From contig NZ_NCEQ01000011.1 of assembly GCF_002280785.1 (NCBI RefSeq), positions 37,025 to 101,024 on the forward strand: DNA of 64,000 bases. Direction: 5' to 3'. Position numbers and translations under genes: made by a program. The notes beneath the pieces are model-generated. The model saw nothing but the letters and a program-made list of their open reading frames with translations, was not told where the DNA came from and did no database searches. Source of the DNA: Brevundimonas subvibrioides. Lineage in GTDB: Bacteria; Pseudomonadota; Alphaproteobacteria; Caulobacterales; Caulobacteraceae. Below, piece after piece: positions 36,696-46,114 of this stretch (positions are counted from its first letter, which is position 1; every line of letters starts with the position of its first letter).

Positions 36696-36721
36696 AAAGG
36701 CCGCCCCGAGGGACGGCCTTT
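36696..36721. terminator. Bidirectional hairpin terminator
   Basis: AAAGGCCG (36696-36703) and CGGCCTTT (36714-36721) form an 8-bp stem with a 10-nt loop, flanked by an A run on the left and T's on the right, so it can end transcription in both directions. It lies between the convergent cysteine-containing gene and csbD-like gene. Confidence 0.7.
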
Positions 36722-36744
36722 CATGTTTTCGACTGTGACGGCGG

Positions 36745-36924
36745 TCAGTGCTTTTCGTTGATGGCGTCCTTGATGCCGCCGATGGTGTTCTGGATCTTGC
36801 CTTCGACCTGTTCGGCCTTGCCTTCGGCTTTCAGCTTCTCGTCGCCGGTCACGTTGCCGACGCCTTCCTTGATCTTGCCGCCCATATTCTTTGCGGCGCC
36901 TTCGATGCGATCATTGTCAGCCAT
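36745..36924 (-). CDS. CsbD family stress protein
   Basis: 59-residue hydrophilic protein: MADNDRIEGAAKNMGGKIKE then GVGNVTGDEKLKAEGKAEQV and KIQNTIGGIKDAINEKH. This is the CsbD fold, general-stress proteins of unknown mechanism. ATG 36924 has AGGAG upstream, separated by a run of C. Too short for a usual 60-codon cut-off. Bounded downstream by the hairpin at 36696-36721. Confidence 0.9.
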   Translation of the reverse strand: MADNDRIEGAAKNMGGKIKEGVGNVTGDEKLKAEGKAEQVEGKIQNTIGGIKDAINEKH

Positions 36925-37014
36925 GGGGGGGGCTCCTGGTATTGGCGTCGCCCCGGCGGCGGCGCTTCGCCTTAGGGAGCGGACAAAGGCCCTCGCCGTT
37001 CCGTATGGCGACGC

Positions 37015-37464
37015 TTAGGCCTTGCGCCTCAACCACCGGGCCACGGCCCAGGCGTGGGCGTCGTGCCGCAGTTCGGCCAGCGCCGTGCGCGGATGCAGCC
37101 AGACCAGTTCGTGGTCGTCCTCGACCTTCCTCGATGGATCGAGCGCGAGCATCCCGGCGACCCAGAAGCCTCCGACATTGTTGACCGGCTCGCCGTCGGA
37201 CTTGCGGAAAAACTGCCCAGCCTCGGCGATGCGCTCGATCAGGCGGACGCTCATGCCGGTCTCTTCGACGTACTCGCGGACCAGGGCCTGTTCCTCGGTC
37301 TCGTCGCCGTCCACCGCGCCGCCGGGCAGGTCATAGTAGGGGGTGTCGCGAGTGACCCGGACGCAGGCGATCTTCTCGTCATGAAAGACCAGGCCGAAGG
37401 TCGCGGGGCGGAACAGGTAGTCGACGCCGTCGTCGGCGCGGCCGAACTGGAGGGAGGGCGTCAC
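37015..37464 (-). CDS. NUDIX hydrolase
   Basis: 149 residues; NUDIX box in GGAVDGDETEEQALVREYVEETG (Gx5Ex7REUxEExG, residues ~51-73). Hydrolyses nucleoside-diphosphate-linked compounds; substrate unknown. GTG 37464 overlaps the stop of the sensor gene upstream (GTGA), so it is translated as the last gene of that operon, an unexpected partner for a signalling cluster. Confidence 0.92.
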   Translation of the reverse strand: MTPSLQFGRADDGVDYLFRPATFGLVFHDEKIACVRVTRDTPYYDLPGGAVDGDETEEQALVREYVEETGMSVRLIERIAEAGQFFRKSDGEPVNNVGGFWVAGMLALDPSRKVEDDHELVWLHPRTALAELRHDAHAWAVARWLRRKA

Positions 37465-38501
37465 AGGTCGAAGGCCAGACAGGCGCGGACGCCTTTGTGG
37501 GCGCTGTCGAACTCCACGGCGGAACGCAGGCCCGAGGCCATGGCGGTGATGATCTTGCCGCCGAGGCCCGTGCCCTTGGGCTTGCCGTCGCCCAGGCCCG
37601 GGCCGTCGTCCTCGACCGTCAGGATGGCGCGGCCCGAAGGGTCGGGCGCCAGGCGGACACGGATCTCGCCCGCCTCGCCGGCCCCATAGGCGTATTTCAC
37701 CGCGTTGGTGACCAGTTCGGTGACGATGACGCCTAGCGACACGGCCTGGTCTGTGGAGACGCGCATCGGCTCCGCCTGAAGGGTGATGTTCGGCGAGGCG
37801 GCGTCGGATCCCAGCGACTTGGTCAGCTCGCCGACCAGACCGTCGAGATAGGCCTGCATGTCCACCGTCTCCATGTCGCCCGAGGTGTAAAGGCGGCGGT
37901 GCACATGGGCGACGGCCTCGATGCGAGCCTGGGCTTCGCGGAGCGCATCGCGGGCGCCCTCGTCGGCCATGTGACGCAGCTGCAGGGACATGAAGGTCGA
38001 GACGAGCTGGAGCGAATTGCCGACGCGATGATTGACCTCGCGCAGCATGCACTCGGCGCGGTCCCGGGCAATGCGGACCTGTTCCTGGGCCTCCTCGTTC
38101 TCGCGTTCGAGGCGGCGACGCAGCAGGGCGTCCTCGAGCGCCGAGCGCAGCAGGGCGGTGAAGTCCTCTGACACGTCCTTGATGACATAGTCGGCGGCCC
38201 CGGCGCGCAGAGCGGCGACGGCGATCCGCCCTTCCTGAGCCCCTGTCACATAGACGACGGGCGGCGGCGCGGGGCGATGGAGGATGTCGGGCAGGACGTC
38301 GAGGCCGTCGCGGCCGGGCATGTAATGGTCGAGCGCGCAGATATCGAAATCGTCGGCGTCCAGCGCCGCCACGCCCGCGTCTCCGTCGGCGGCGAGGGTG
38401 ACCTCATAGCCGTGACGGCCGAGTTCCTTCTGTACGAGCCGCGACAGGCCGCGGTCGTCGTCGATGTAGAGCAGCCGGATGGGCGGCCTTTCGAGCGTCA
38501 T
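37461..38501 (-). CDS. Response regulator-histidine kinase hybrid (REC + HWE/HisKA_2)
   Basis: 346 residues, soluble. REC domain (~8-125) with YIDDD acidic pocket and phospho-acceptor in ICALDHYMPGRDG; then a HisKA_2-type dimerisation helix with REVNHRVGNSLQLVSTFM (the NHR-type H-box), and an HATPase domain (GVIVTELVTNAVKYAYG, VEDDGPGLGDGKPKGTGLGG). Receives a phosphoryl group and in turn phosphorylates partners. Starts inside the stop of the CheY-like gene. Confidence 0.92.
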   Translation of the reverse strand: MTLERPPIRLLYIDDDRGLSRLVQKELGRHGYEVTLAADGDAGVAALDADDFDICALDHYMPGRDGLDVLPDILHRPAPPPVVYVTGAQEGRIAVAALRAGAADYVIKDVSEDFTALLRSALEDALLRRRLERENEEAQEQVRIARDRAECMLREVNHRVGNSLQLVSTFMSLQLRHMADEGARDALREAQARIEAVAHVHRRLYTSGDMETVDMQAYLDGLVGELTKSLGSDAASPNITLQAEPMRVSTDQAVSLGVIVTELVTNAVKYAYGAGEAGEIRVRLAPDPSGRAILTVEDDGPGLGDGKPKGTGLGGKIITAMASGLRSAVEFDSAHKGVRACLAFDL

Positions 38502-38923
38502 TCGATCTCGGGCGCCTGCATGACGGAAAGAAACAGGCCCAGCTGGCGGATAGCGCCGGCGAAGCTCTCATAGTCGACGGGTTTGGTGATGTAGACGTTG
38601 CAGCCCAGATCGTAGCAACGCTGGATCTCGGTCTTGTCGTCGGTGGTGGTCAACACCACGACGGGCACGCGCTTCAGGCGTTCATCGCGTTTGACCTCGG
38701 CCAGGATATCGGTGCCCTGCATGTCCGGCAGGTTCAGGTCCAGCAGGATCAGCATCGGGCCGTTGGCGCGGACTTCCTCGCTGAACAGATAGTCCAGCGC
38801 CGGCTGGCCGTGGTCAAAATGGACGATCTCGTTGGAGATGTTGGCCCGGCGAATATTCTTCTCGATCAGCTTGGCGTGGCCAAGGTCGTCCTCGACCATG
38901 ACGATCCTGACGGGTTTGCTCAC
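38498..38923 (-). CDS. Single-domain response regulator (CheY-like)
   Basis: 141 residues, REC domain only: IVMVEDDLGHAKLIEKNIRR, phospho-Asp in MLILLDLNLPDMQG, Thr/Ser VVLTTTDDKTEIQRCY, and Lys in VYITKPVDYESF. This is the Rcp1-like class that often pairs with bacteriophytochrome-type kinases. Overlaps both neighbours by 4 bp. Confidence 0.94.
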   Translation of the reverse strand: MSKPVRIVMVEDDLGHAKLIEKNIRRANISNEIVHFDHGQPALDYLFSEEVRANGPMLILLDLNLPDMQGTDILAEVKRDERLKRVPVVVLTTTDDKTEIQRCYDLGCNVYITKPVDYESFAGAIRQLGLFLSVMQAPEIE

Positions 38924-40452
38924 TGGGTGTCTCCGGCCTCATCGAGGATCAGGCGTTTGGGGAATTTCATACGGAATGTCGAGCCTTCGCCGAGAGCGGA
39001 TTCAACGTCGATGGAGCCGCCCAGACGGCGAACGCTGTTCCGCACGAAGGCCAGCCCCAGCCCCTCGCCCGGACGGTCCTGGCGGCCGGAGCGGCGGAAC
39101 AGTTCGAAGATGCGTTCGTGATCCTTGGGCGCGATGCCGCGACCGTGGTCGGCGATGGCGATCTCGACCCACCCGCCAGCCAGATCGCGGCCGCTGACCT
39201 CGATCCGGTTGGGGCGGGACGCGTGCGAGTATTTGGCGGCGTTCTCGATCAGGTTGCCGATGATCTGCTCGATCGCCAGACGGTCGCTTTCGAAGGTGAC
39301 CATTTCGCCGATCACGACCTCGGTCCCGGTCTCTTCCAACTGATGGCGCATGCTGTCGGCGGCGGCCCTGGCCATGTCGCCGACGTCGATCGTTTTCGCG
39401 ACGAGACCACGCCGGCCGTCGCGCGACAGCTTCAGGATGGCGTTGATTAACCGGTCCATCTTCTCGGTCGAGGCGCGGATGAAGCCGATCGCCTCCGGCA
39501 TGTCTTCGCGCGCTGCGACGATAGCGTCCTTCTCGATCAGGTCCGGCGCGACGGTCTCCACCTTGGTCAGTTGCAGGTCGATGGTCCTGCCGGCCTGTTC
39601 CAGCTCGGCGGTGTAGCCCATGACGTTGACGAGCGGCGAGCGCAGATCATGGCTGACGATATAGGCGAAGCGCTGCACCTCTTCGTTGGCGCGGGTCAGG
39701 GCGGCGGTGCGGGCCTTGATCGTATCCTCCAGTCCGGCGTTGACGCGATCGAGATCGGCGCGCGCGCTCGCCAGGTCCATCAGGTATCGACGAATCAGGA
39801 TGGCGACGATGGCGCCGAGAACGAGGATCAGGACGCCGGCAAGGGCGTTGACGATGATGGTGAAGACGGCGGACCCCTCGGAGCTCGCCTGCTGGGCCGA
39901 GAGCCGGGCGCCGAGCTGAGAATCGAGGGTGGAGATTTCGGTGTCCATCTGCCCCATCAAGGCCTTGCCTCGACCGGAGCGGACCCGATCCAGCGCCTGG
40001 GCGGTCTGCCCGCGCCGCGACAGGTCGGTGATGCTGGACATCTCCAGGAATTTGTCGCGCGACAGCCGCGTCAGGGACTCCAGCGAAGCCTGACCGACAT
40101 CGTCGTCGCCGGCGAGTTCGGTCAGCCGGTCGAGCAGCAGCGGCGCGGCCTCAGCGCTCTGGTCGTAGGTCCGCAGAAAGCTGGTCTGGCCGGTGAGCAG
40201 ATAACCGCGCTGGGCTGTCTCTGCGTCCTTGATGTTCAGCAGGACGGTCCGTGCCGCGCGACGCAGCTGCCACGTCGTGTCGACCTGCTCGTTGAAGGCC
40301 GCGGTGCGCTGGATCAGGATAAAGGTCGAGAGGTTGACCAGCAGCAGCAGGGCGATCGCGGCCGCCAGCAGCAGAAAGATCGATCGGCCGAGCGTTCCCT
40401 CGCTCAGGAACCGGCCGAACCGTGAGAGGGTTTTGGGAAAGTTCGACGACAT
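38920..40452 (-). CDS. CHASE3-domain sensor histidine kinase
   Basis: 510-residue membrane kinase. First helix ~23-46, periplasmic CHASE3 domain (~47-195; RTVLLNIKDAETAQRGYLLT), second helix ~198-222, coiled coil, HisKA with FAYIVSHDLRSPLVNVMGY (~265-283), HATPase (IIGNLIENAAKYSH, IADHGRGIAPKDHERIFELF, GEGLGLAFVRNSV). ATG 40452 chosen over TTG 40461. Top gene of a four-gene run with a CheY-like protein, a REC-kinase and a NUDIX hydrolase. Confidence 0.94.
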   Translation of the reverse strand: MSSNFPKTLSRFGRFLSEGTLGRSIFLLLAAAIALLLLVNLSTFILIQRTAAFNEQVDTTWQLRRAARTVLLNIKDAETAQRGYLLTGQTSFLRTYDQSAEAAPLLLDRLTELAGDDDVGQASLESLTRLSRDKFLEMSSITDLSRRGQTAQALDRVRSGRGKALMGQMDTEISTLDSQLGARLSAQQASSEGSAVFTIIVNALAGVLILVLGAIVAILIRRYLMDLASARADLDRVNAGLEDTIKARTAALTRANEEVQRFAYIVSHDLRSPLVNVMGYTAELEQAGRTIDLQLTKVETVAPDLIEKDAIVAAREDMPEAIGFIRASTEKMDRLINAILKLSRDGRRGLVAKTIDVGDMARAAADSMRHQLEETGTEVVIGEMVTFESDRLAIEQIIGNLIENAAKYSHASRPNRIEVSGRDLAGGWVEIAIADHGRGIAPKDHERIFELFRRSGRQDRPGEGLGLAFVRNSVRRLGGSIDVESALGEGSTFRMKFPKRLILDEAGDTQ

Positions 40453-40567
40453 GCAGCGCAAGCTTTAGCGGCGCACATTCGCGTGTCCAGTGAAGTCATT
40501 CGCGGCGCACGCTGTGCAGGACCAAAGTGTTTCGCTAACAAGCTTTGCCGTTTCGGGAGTGGATTGA

Positions 40568-41284
40568 ATGTTCTGGTGGTGGTGGATCGCACCGACGGCC
40601 GTGGCCATCATCGGCGTCCTGATTCTGTTCGTCGGACTGGGCTCGCTGTTCAAAGGCAAGTTCTTCGGCGGGTTGTTCGGCACGGCCGGGGGCGCGGCGT
40701 TGCTGGCGGCGGCACTGGCGGGCGGCCTGCTGGGGCAGAACGTCCAGACCTATTCGCGCCTGACCTATGAGCGGCCGGTCGCGAGTTTGTCGATCCGGCA
40801 GTTGGCGCCACAGTATTTCGAGGTCGTCGTGACCCAGCCCGCCCAGGGCGAGGCGCCCGCCCGCACTGCCGTCTATCCGGTCAACGGCGACGAATGGCGG
40901 ATGGAGGCCCAGGTCCTGAAGTGGAAGCCGTGGGCCAATGTGGTCGGTCTTGATTCCCAATACCGGCTCGACCGTCTCTCGGGCCGCTATCAGACCATCG
41001 AGCAGGAACGCACCGGCGCCCGCAGCGTCCACGCCCTGTCGGGGGGCGACGTGAAGACCGGGCCGCTGGCCTATGTGCCGTGGACCCTCAGCGTCTGGGA
41101 CGTGGCGCGGAAATACCGTCGCTATGTCGACGCGGTGGACACCCTCTATGGTTCCGCAGCCTATATGCCGATGGCGAACGGGGCGACCTATGAGGTCTGG
41201 ATCACCCAGTCCGGCCTGATCGCCCGACCGACCAACGATGCGGCGCGCGAGGCGTCGGCGGGCGGGTTCGTGCGGGTGAACTGA
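40568..41284 (+). CDS. Membrane-anchored hypothetical protein
   Basis: 238 residues. Two N-terminal hydrophobic helices (MFWWWWIAPTAVAIIGVLIL and GGLFGTAGGAALLAAALAGGL) followed by a ~180-residue soluble, probably periplasmic domain (ASLSIRQLAPQYFEVVV, YRLDRLSGRYQTIEQE, AYVPWTLSVWDVARKYRRYV). Related proteins in Caulobacteraceae are often labelled as efflux-pump-like, but nothing in the sequence proves transport. Divergent from the kinase operon. Confidence 0.8.
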   Translation: MFWWWWIAPTAVAIIGVLILFVGLGSLFKGKFFGGLFGTAGGAALLAAALAGGLLGQNVQTYSRLTYERPVASLSIRQLAPQYFEVVVTQPAQGEAPARTAVYPVNGDEWRMEAQVLKWKPWANVVGLDSQYRLDRLSGRYQTIEQERTGARSVHALSGGDVKTGPLAYVPWTLSVWDVARKYRRYVDAVDTLYGSAAYMPMANGATYEVWITQSGLIARPTNDAAREASAGGFVRVN

Positions 41285-41333
41285 GACCGACCGACTTCTC
41301 CTGCCTGTCGCCTAGCGATGGGGAGGAGAGCCC

Positions 41334-43469
41334 TTACACCGACCCCAGCGTCCGCAGGCGCGCCTTGGGGTGCACCTCGTTCTGGCTCATCACCACGGTC
41401 TGGCCGCGGAAGCGTTCGATAATGGACCGGACGTAGGGGCGGATCTGGGGGCCGGTCAGCAGGACCGCGCTTTCGCCCGACATGGCGGCGCGTTCGAAAA
41501 CGTCGCGGACGGCGCGGATGAAGTCCTGGAGCCGCGAGGGCGCCATGGCCAGCTGCTTGTCCTCGCCCTGGCCGACCAGGGCCTCAGCGAAGGCGGCCTC
41601 CCAATCAGGGGACAGGGTGATGATCGGCAGGGCGCCGTCCTCTCCCTTGTGCTGCCAGCACAGCTGACGGGCCAGGCGGGTGCGGACGTGTTCAACCAGG
41701 GTGGTGATCGACGACGAGTGAGGCGCGGCCTCGGCCAGGCCTTCCAGGATGGCGCCGAGATCGCGGATCGAGACCTTCTCGCGCAGCAGGGTCTGGAGCA
41801 CGCGCTGCAGGGTGGTGACGGTGACAACGGAGGGCACGAGTTCTTCGACCAGCTTCTTCTCCTCCGGCCCCAGTTCCTTGAGCAGCTTCTGCACCTCGGC
41901 ATAGGTCAGCAGGTCCGCCATATTCTCCTTCAGGATCTCGGTCAGATGCGTCGTCAGCACCGTCGAGGGATCGACGATGGTGTAGCCGCGGAAGGTGGCC
42001 TCCTCGCGCAGGCTCTCATCGATCCAGGTGGCGGGCAGGCCGAAGGCGGGCTCCTTGGTGTGCTCGCCGGGCAGTTCGACCTGGCGGCCGGCCGGGTCCA
42101 TGGCCATCAGCGAGCCGAGACGGACCTCGCCGGCGCCGGCCTCCATCTCCTTGATGCGGATGGCGTAGCCCTGGGTCGGCAGGCGCATGTTGTCGAGGAT
42201 CCGCACCGACGGCATGACGAAGCCATACTCCTGGGCAAGGGCGCGGCGCAGGGCGCGGACCTGATCGGTCAGGCGGCGGCCCTCCAGGTCGTTGATCAGG
42301 GTCAGCAGCGAATAGCCGAGCTCGATCTTGACCTCGTCGATGGTCAGGGCCGTGCCGATGGGCTCTTCCGCATCGTCCTTGAGCTTGCCCGCGTTGGCCG
42401 CGGCGGCGAGTTCGGCCTCGGTGGGCTGAGGCTTGAGTTTCGCGCGCCCGTGATGCCAGGCCATGTAGCCACAGCCGATCGCCAGACCGGCGAAAGGCAG
42501 GATCGGCATGCCGGGGATCAGGGCCAGCAGGGCGGATGCTGCGGCGACCATGCCGAGGCTGACGGGGTTGGTGGCCAGTTGGGCGACCAGGGCCTTGTCG
42601 GCCGAACCCTCGACGCCCGCCTTGGACACCAGGAAGCCGGCGGCGATCGAGATGATGATGGCCGGGACCTGGGTCACCAGACCGTCGCCGATGGTCAGCT
42701 GGATATAGGTGTTGGCCGCCTCGCCGATCGGCAGGCCGTGCTGAAGCGTACCGATCAGAATGCCGCCGATGGCGTTGATGAAGACGATGATCAGGCCGGC
42801 CACGGCGTCGCCGCGCACGAATTTCGACGCGCCATCCATGGCCCCGAAGAAGGTCGATTCCTGCTCCAGTTCCTTGCGGCGCAGCTTGGCCTGGTCTTCG
42901 GTGATCAGGCCGCTGGACAGATCGGCGTCGATGGCCATCTGCTTGCCCGGCATGGAATCCAGGGTGAAGCGGGCCGAGACCTCGGCGATCCGGGTCGAAC
43001 CCTTGGTGATGACCACGAAGTTCACCACCAGGATGATGGCGAAGATGATGATGCCGATGATGAAACTGCCGCCCATCATCAGGGCGCCGAAGGCGTTGAT
43101 GACCTGACCGGCGGCGTCATGACCCTCATGGCCATGGGTCAGGACGAGACGGGTGGAGGCCAGGTTCAGACCGAGGCGGAACAGGGTCGAGATCAGCAGC
43201 ACCGTGGGGAAGATGGCGAAGTCCAGCGGGCGCTTCATCATCAGCGCCGTCATCAGGATCAGCACGGACGAGACCAGCGAGATCGCCAGCAGCAGGTCCA
43301 GCAGCATCTTCGGAACGGGCAGGATCAGCAGCAGGATGACGCCGATCACGCCGACGGCCATGCCGACCTCGCCGCGCATCAGCCAGCCGCGGATATCCGT
43401 CCCGCTGGGACGGGCCATGCCGTCCTTCATCAGGACGGGCTGGGCGCGTGTGGCCGGGACGTCGGTCAT
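41334..43469 (-). CDS. flhA: FlhA, flagellar type III export gate protein
   Basis: 711 residues: N-terminal membrane half with about eight helices (MLLDLLLAISLVSSVLILM, IFPTVLLISTLFRLGLNLAS, the FHIPEP-type region AEVSARFTLDSMPGKQMAID), then a linker and cytoplasmic export-docking domain (~370-711). Builds the flagellar secretion channel with FlhB and FliPQR. Last gene of the fliF-to-flhA run; its ATG overlaps the beta-lactamase stop by 4 bp. Confidence 0.97.
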   Translation of the reverse strand: MTDVPATRAQPVLMKDGMARPSGTDIRGWLMRGEVGMAVGVIGVILLLILPVPKMLLDLLLAISLVSSVLILMTALMMKRPLDFAIFPTVLLISTLFRLGLNLASTRLVLTHGHEGHDAAGQVINAFGALMMGGSFIIGIIIFAIILVVNFVVITKGSTRIAEVSARFTLDSMPGKQMAIDADLSSGLITEDQAKLRRKELEQESTFFGAMDGASKFVRGDAVAGLIIVFINAIGGILIGTLQHGLPIGEAANTYIQLTIGDGLVTQVPAIIISIAAGFLVSKAGVEGSADKALVAQLATNPVSLGMVAAASALLALIPGMPILPFAGLAIGCGYMAWHHGRAKLKPQPTEAELAAAANAGKLKDDAEEPIGTALTIDEVKIELGYSLLTLINDLEGRRLTDQVRALRRALAQEYGFVMPSVRILDNMRLPTQGYAIRIKEMEAGAGEVRLGSLMAMDPAGRQVELPGEHTKEPAFGLPATWIDESLREEATFRGYTIVDPSTVLTTHLTEILKENMADLLTYAEVQKLLKELGPEEKKLVEELVPSVVTVTTLQRVLQTLLREKVSIRDLGAILEGLAEAAPHSSSITTLVEHVRTRLARQLCWQHKGEDGALPIITLSPDWEAAFAEALVGQGEDKQLAMAPSRLQDFIRAVRDVFERAAMSGESAVLLTGPQIRPYVRSIIERFRGQTVVMSQNEVHPKARLRTLGSV

Positions 43470-44353
43470 GCGCGGCCGAGAGCGGTCAGGGCCAGACGCG
43501 TCGCCTCGGCGATGACCGCTTCATTCCCGGGGCGGTCGGATGCGGCATGGTAGTAGGCGGCGACGATGATCGGCTCGCCGATCGGCGGATACAGGATGCC
43601 GATGTCGTTGGTCGGGCCGTAGCCGCCGGTGCCGGTCTTGTGCGCCACGCGCCAGTCGGCAGGAACACCCGCCTTGATGCGATCGACGCCGGTCGGCGAG
43701 GAGAACATCCAGCCCAGCAGCATCGTCTTCGAGTCCTGCGAAAGGGGCGAGGCCGGATCTATGAACAGGCGGTGGATGTTGGCGGCCGACTGGGCCGGGG
43801 TGATGGTGTCCTTGTCGCCGTCGAGGCGGTTCATCTCGGGCTCGAACCGGTCCACGCGCGTCGAGGCGTCGCCGATGCCGCGATAGAAGGCCTGCATCGG
43901 CGCGATGCCGCCCAGCGCCTTCAGCAGCAGGTTGGCGGCGGGGTTGTCGGAGACCTCGACCACAGCCTGAATCAACCGCTCGACCGTCAGGCTCGAGCCC
44001 ATGGCCGGCTCGGTGACGGGGGCATGGTTGACCATGTCGGCGCGGGTCACGGGGATCAGACGGTCGAGCTGTTCGTCGCCGGCCTGGACGCGCAGCAGGG
44101 TCGCGGCGGCGAGGTACATCTTGAACGTCGAACAATAGACGAACCGCTCGTCGCCGCGCGCCGTCAACTGGCGCCCCGTGCCGAGGTCATGGGCGAACAG
44201 ACCGAAGCGACCACCGTGCGCCTGTTCCAGACCGGACAGGTCGAGCGTTTCCGGCACGGGCGGCGCGACGGGAGCAGCGGCCTCGCCCCTGGGCGCGCAG
44301 CCGATCAGACCGAGCGCGCCGAGACCCGTAAGGACCATCCGACGATCGGTCAC
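43466..44353 (-). CDS. Class A serine beta-lactamase, predicted Tat lipoprotein
   Basis: 295 residues. Active-site STFK at 75-78, SDN at 135-137, E-P-E-M-N at 171-175 (the Ambler Glu166/Asn170 loop) and KTG at 239-241: all class A motifs are intact. N-terminus [18 protein letters not shown] has twin arginines and a lipobox (LIGC, 16-19), so export via Tat with lipid anchoring is likely. GTG start overlaps the flbD stop and its own stop overlaps flhA, placing it inside the flagellar operon. Spectrum cannot be read from sequence. Confidence 0.94.
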   Translation of the reverse strand: MTDRRMVLTGLGALGLIGCAPRGEAAAPVAPPVPETLDLSGLEQAHGGRFGLFAHDLGTGRQLTARGDERFVYCSTFKMYLAAATLLRVQAGDEQLDRLIPVTRADMVNHAPVTEPAMGSSLTVERLIQAVVEVSDNPAANLLLKALGGIAPMQAFYRGIGDASTRVDRFEPEMNRLDGDKDTITPAQSAANIHRLFIDPASPLSQDSKTMLLGWMFSSPTGVDRIKAGVPADWRVAHKTGTGGYGPTNDIGILYPPIGEPIIVAAYYHAASDRPGNEAVIAEATRLALTALGRA

Positions 44354-45744
44354 GCCGCGTTGGCGCCGTAGGCGCTCGTGGCGATGCCCGTCTGGGGCGC
44401 CATAATCCGGGTGCCTTCGTCCGAATACTCATTCAGCTTGTTGCGCAGGGTGCGGATCGAGATGCCCAGGATGTTGGCCGCATGCGTCCGGTTGCCCAGG
44501 CAGTGGGTCAGGGTGTCCAGGATCAGGGTCTTTTCCATCTGGGCGACCGTCTGGCCGACATAGGCGCGGGAGACGGCGTCGGCGGTCTGGGCGGCGCGGG
44601 CGGCGGGACCGGCGTCGGAACCGGCGATCGCGCCCGTCAGCGGCTGGCCGTCCGGCAGGCGGATGGCCTCGGCGTCGATCTCGGCGCCGACGGCCAGCAG
44701 GACCGCGCGGTGCATGGCGTTCTCAAGCTCCCGCACGTTGCCGGGCCAGCGGTGGGCGGCGAGTGCGCGGCGAGCATCCTGCGACAGCGGCCGGGCCGGC
44801 ACGCCGTTGGCGGCGGCGTATTTCTTGACGAAGTGATCGGCCAGCACGGCCACGTCGCCAGGACGTTCGCGCAGAGACGGAAGACGCAGGTTCACGACGT
44901 TCAGGCGATACAGCAGGTCTTCGCGGAACGTGCCCTCCGCCACGGCCTTGGCCAGGTCGCGGTTGGAGGTGGCGAGGATGCGAATATTGACAGGCACGGG
45001 CCTGGTACCGCCGACGCGGTCGATGACCCGCTCCTGGATCGCGCGCAGCAGCTTGGCCTGAAGCCGGGCGTCCATCTCCGAGATTTCGTCCAGCAGCAGC
45101 GTACCGCCGTCGGCCTCCTCGAACTTGCCGATCCGGCGCGCTACGGCGCCGGTGAAGGCGCCCTTCTCGTGCCCGAACAGTTCGGATTCCAGCAGATTAT
45201 CCGGGATGGCGGCGCAGTTGACGCTGATGAAGGCCCGCTCGGCGCGCTTGGATTGCTGGTGCAGATAGCGCGCCATCACTTCCTTGCCGACGCCGCTTTC
45301 GCCGGTGATCAGGATAGAGGCTTCCGAGCGAGCGACCTGGTCGGCCAGTTTGATCACGGCCTGCATCGACGGATCGGCCGAGATCAGCGGGCGCTCGTCG
45401 TCGGCGACAGCGGCCAGGACGGCGGCGATCAGGTCGGCGTCAGGCGGAAGCGGGATGAACTCCTTGGCCCCGGCGCGAATGGCGGCGGCGGCTTTTTCGG
45501 CGTCGTTGTCGACGCCGCAGGCCACGACCGGCACGAAGATCCGCTCGGCGTCGTTGGCGGCGATCAGGGCCCCGATGTCGAGGTTGTAGTCGACCATCAG
45601 CAGGTCGGCCCCCTGCCCGCGCCGGAGCTGTTCCGTCGCCTGATCCGTACGTTCGACGTGGCTGACCTTGGCGCCGTGCGCCATGGCCATCTTCACCGCC
45701 GCCGCGAGCTGGCCCGAAAGCCGTCCGACCACCAGAAGCCGCAT
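44350..45744 (-). CDS. flbD: FlbD, sigma-54-dependent flagellar transcription regulator
   Basis: 464 residues: N-terminal receiver-like domain (~1-120; [14 protein letters not shown]), AAA+ sigma-54 activation domain ([15 protein letters not shown]alker [27 protein letters not shown]), and a C-terminal Fis-type helix-turn-helix ([20 protein letters not shown]). In Caulobacter FlbD activates late flagellar genes and represses fliF, under control of FliX. 37-bp gap after fliN. Confidence 0.95.
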   Translation of the reverse strand: MRLLVVGRLSGQLAAAVKMAMAHGAKVSHVERTDQATEQLRRGQGADLLMVDYNLDIGALIAANDAERIFVPVVACGVDNDAEKAAAAIRAGAKEFIPLPPDADLIAAVLAAVADDERPLISADPSMQAVIKLADQVARSEASILITGESGVGKEVMARYLHQQSKRAERAFISVNCAAIPDNLLESELFGHEKGAFTGAVARRIGKFEEADGGTLLLDEISEMDARLQAKLLRAIQERVIDRVGGTRPVPVNIRILATSNRDLAKAVAEGTFREDLLYRLNVVNLRLPSLRERPGDVAVLADHFVKKYAAANGVPARPLSQDARRALAAHRWPGNVRELENAMHRAVLLAVGAEIDAEAIRLPDGQPLTGAIAGSDAGPAARAAQTADAVSRAYVGQTVAQMEKTLILDTLTHCLGNRTHAANILGISIRTLRNKLNEYSDEGTRIMAPQTGIATSAYGANAA

Positions 45745-45781
45745 GGGTCTTCTCCCTTAATCCGTACCGGAACCGGCGCGC

Positions 45782-46114
45782 CTAGGCGGCCGAATCCTCT
45801 GTCTTGATGATTTCCGTCATGGTCACGCCCAGGCGATCCTCAACGACGACGACCTCCCCGCGCGCGACCAGACGGTTGTTGACGAAGATGTCGATGGCCT
45901 CGCCGACCTTGCGGTCCAGCTCGAGCACCGACCCGCGATTGAGCTTCAGCAGCTGGGCCACTGTCATGTGGGCCTTGCCCAGGACGGCGGAGATGTTGAC
46001 CGGCACGTCGAACACGGTCGACAGGTCGGCGGCGGACTTGTCCCCGGCCTCGTCCATCGTGGCGAGCGCTGTGGACTCCGGAAACTCTTCCAGGGCGAGA
46101 TCGTCGGCGGCCAT
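45782..46114 (-). CDS. fliN: FliN, flagellar motor switch protein
   Basis: 110 residues ending in the SpoA/FliN domain: FDVPVNISAVLGKAHMTVAQ, LLKLNRGSVLELDRKVGEAI, NNRLVARGEVVVVEDRLGV. Part of the C-ring with FliG and FliM that sets rotation direction. Overlaps fliH by one base. Confidence 0.96.
   Translation of the reverse strand: MAADDLALEEFPESTALATMDEAGDKSAADLSTVFDVPVNISAVLGKAHMTVAQLLKLNRGSVLELDRKVGEAIDIFVNNRLVARGEVVVVEDRLGVTMTEIIKTEDSAA

Noticed and set aside
41370..43553. 727-codon plus-strand frame antisense to flhA
   Set aside because: flhA is certain on the minus strand; the frame is low-complexity His/Gln/Asp-rich.
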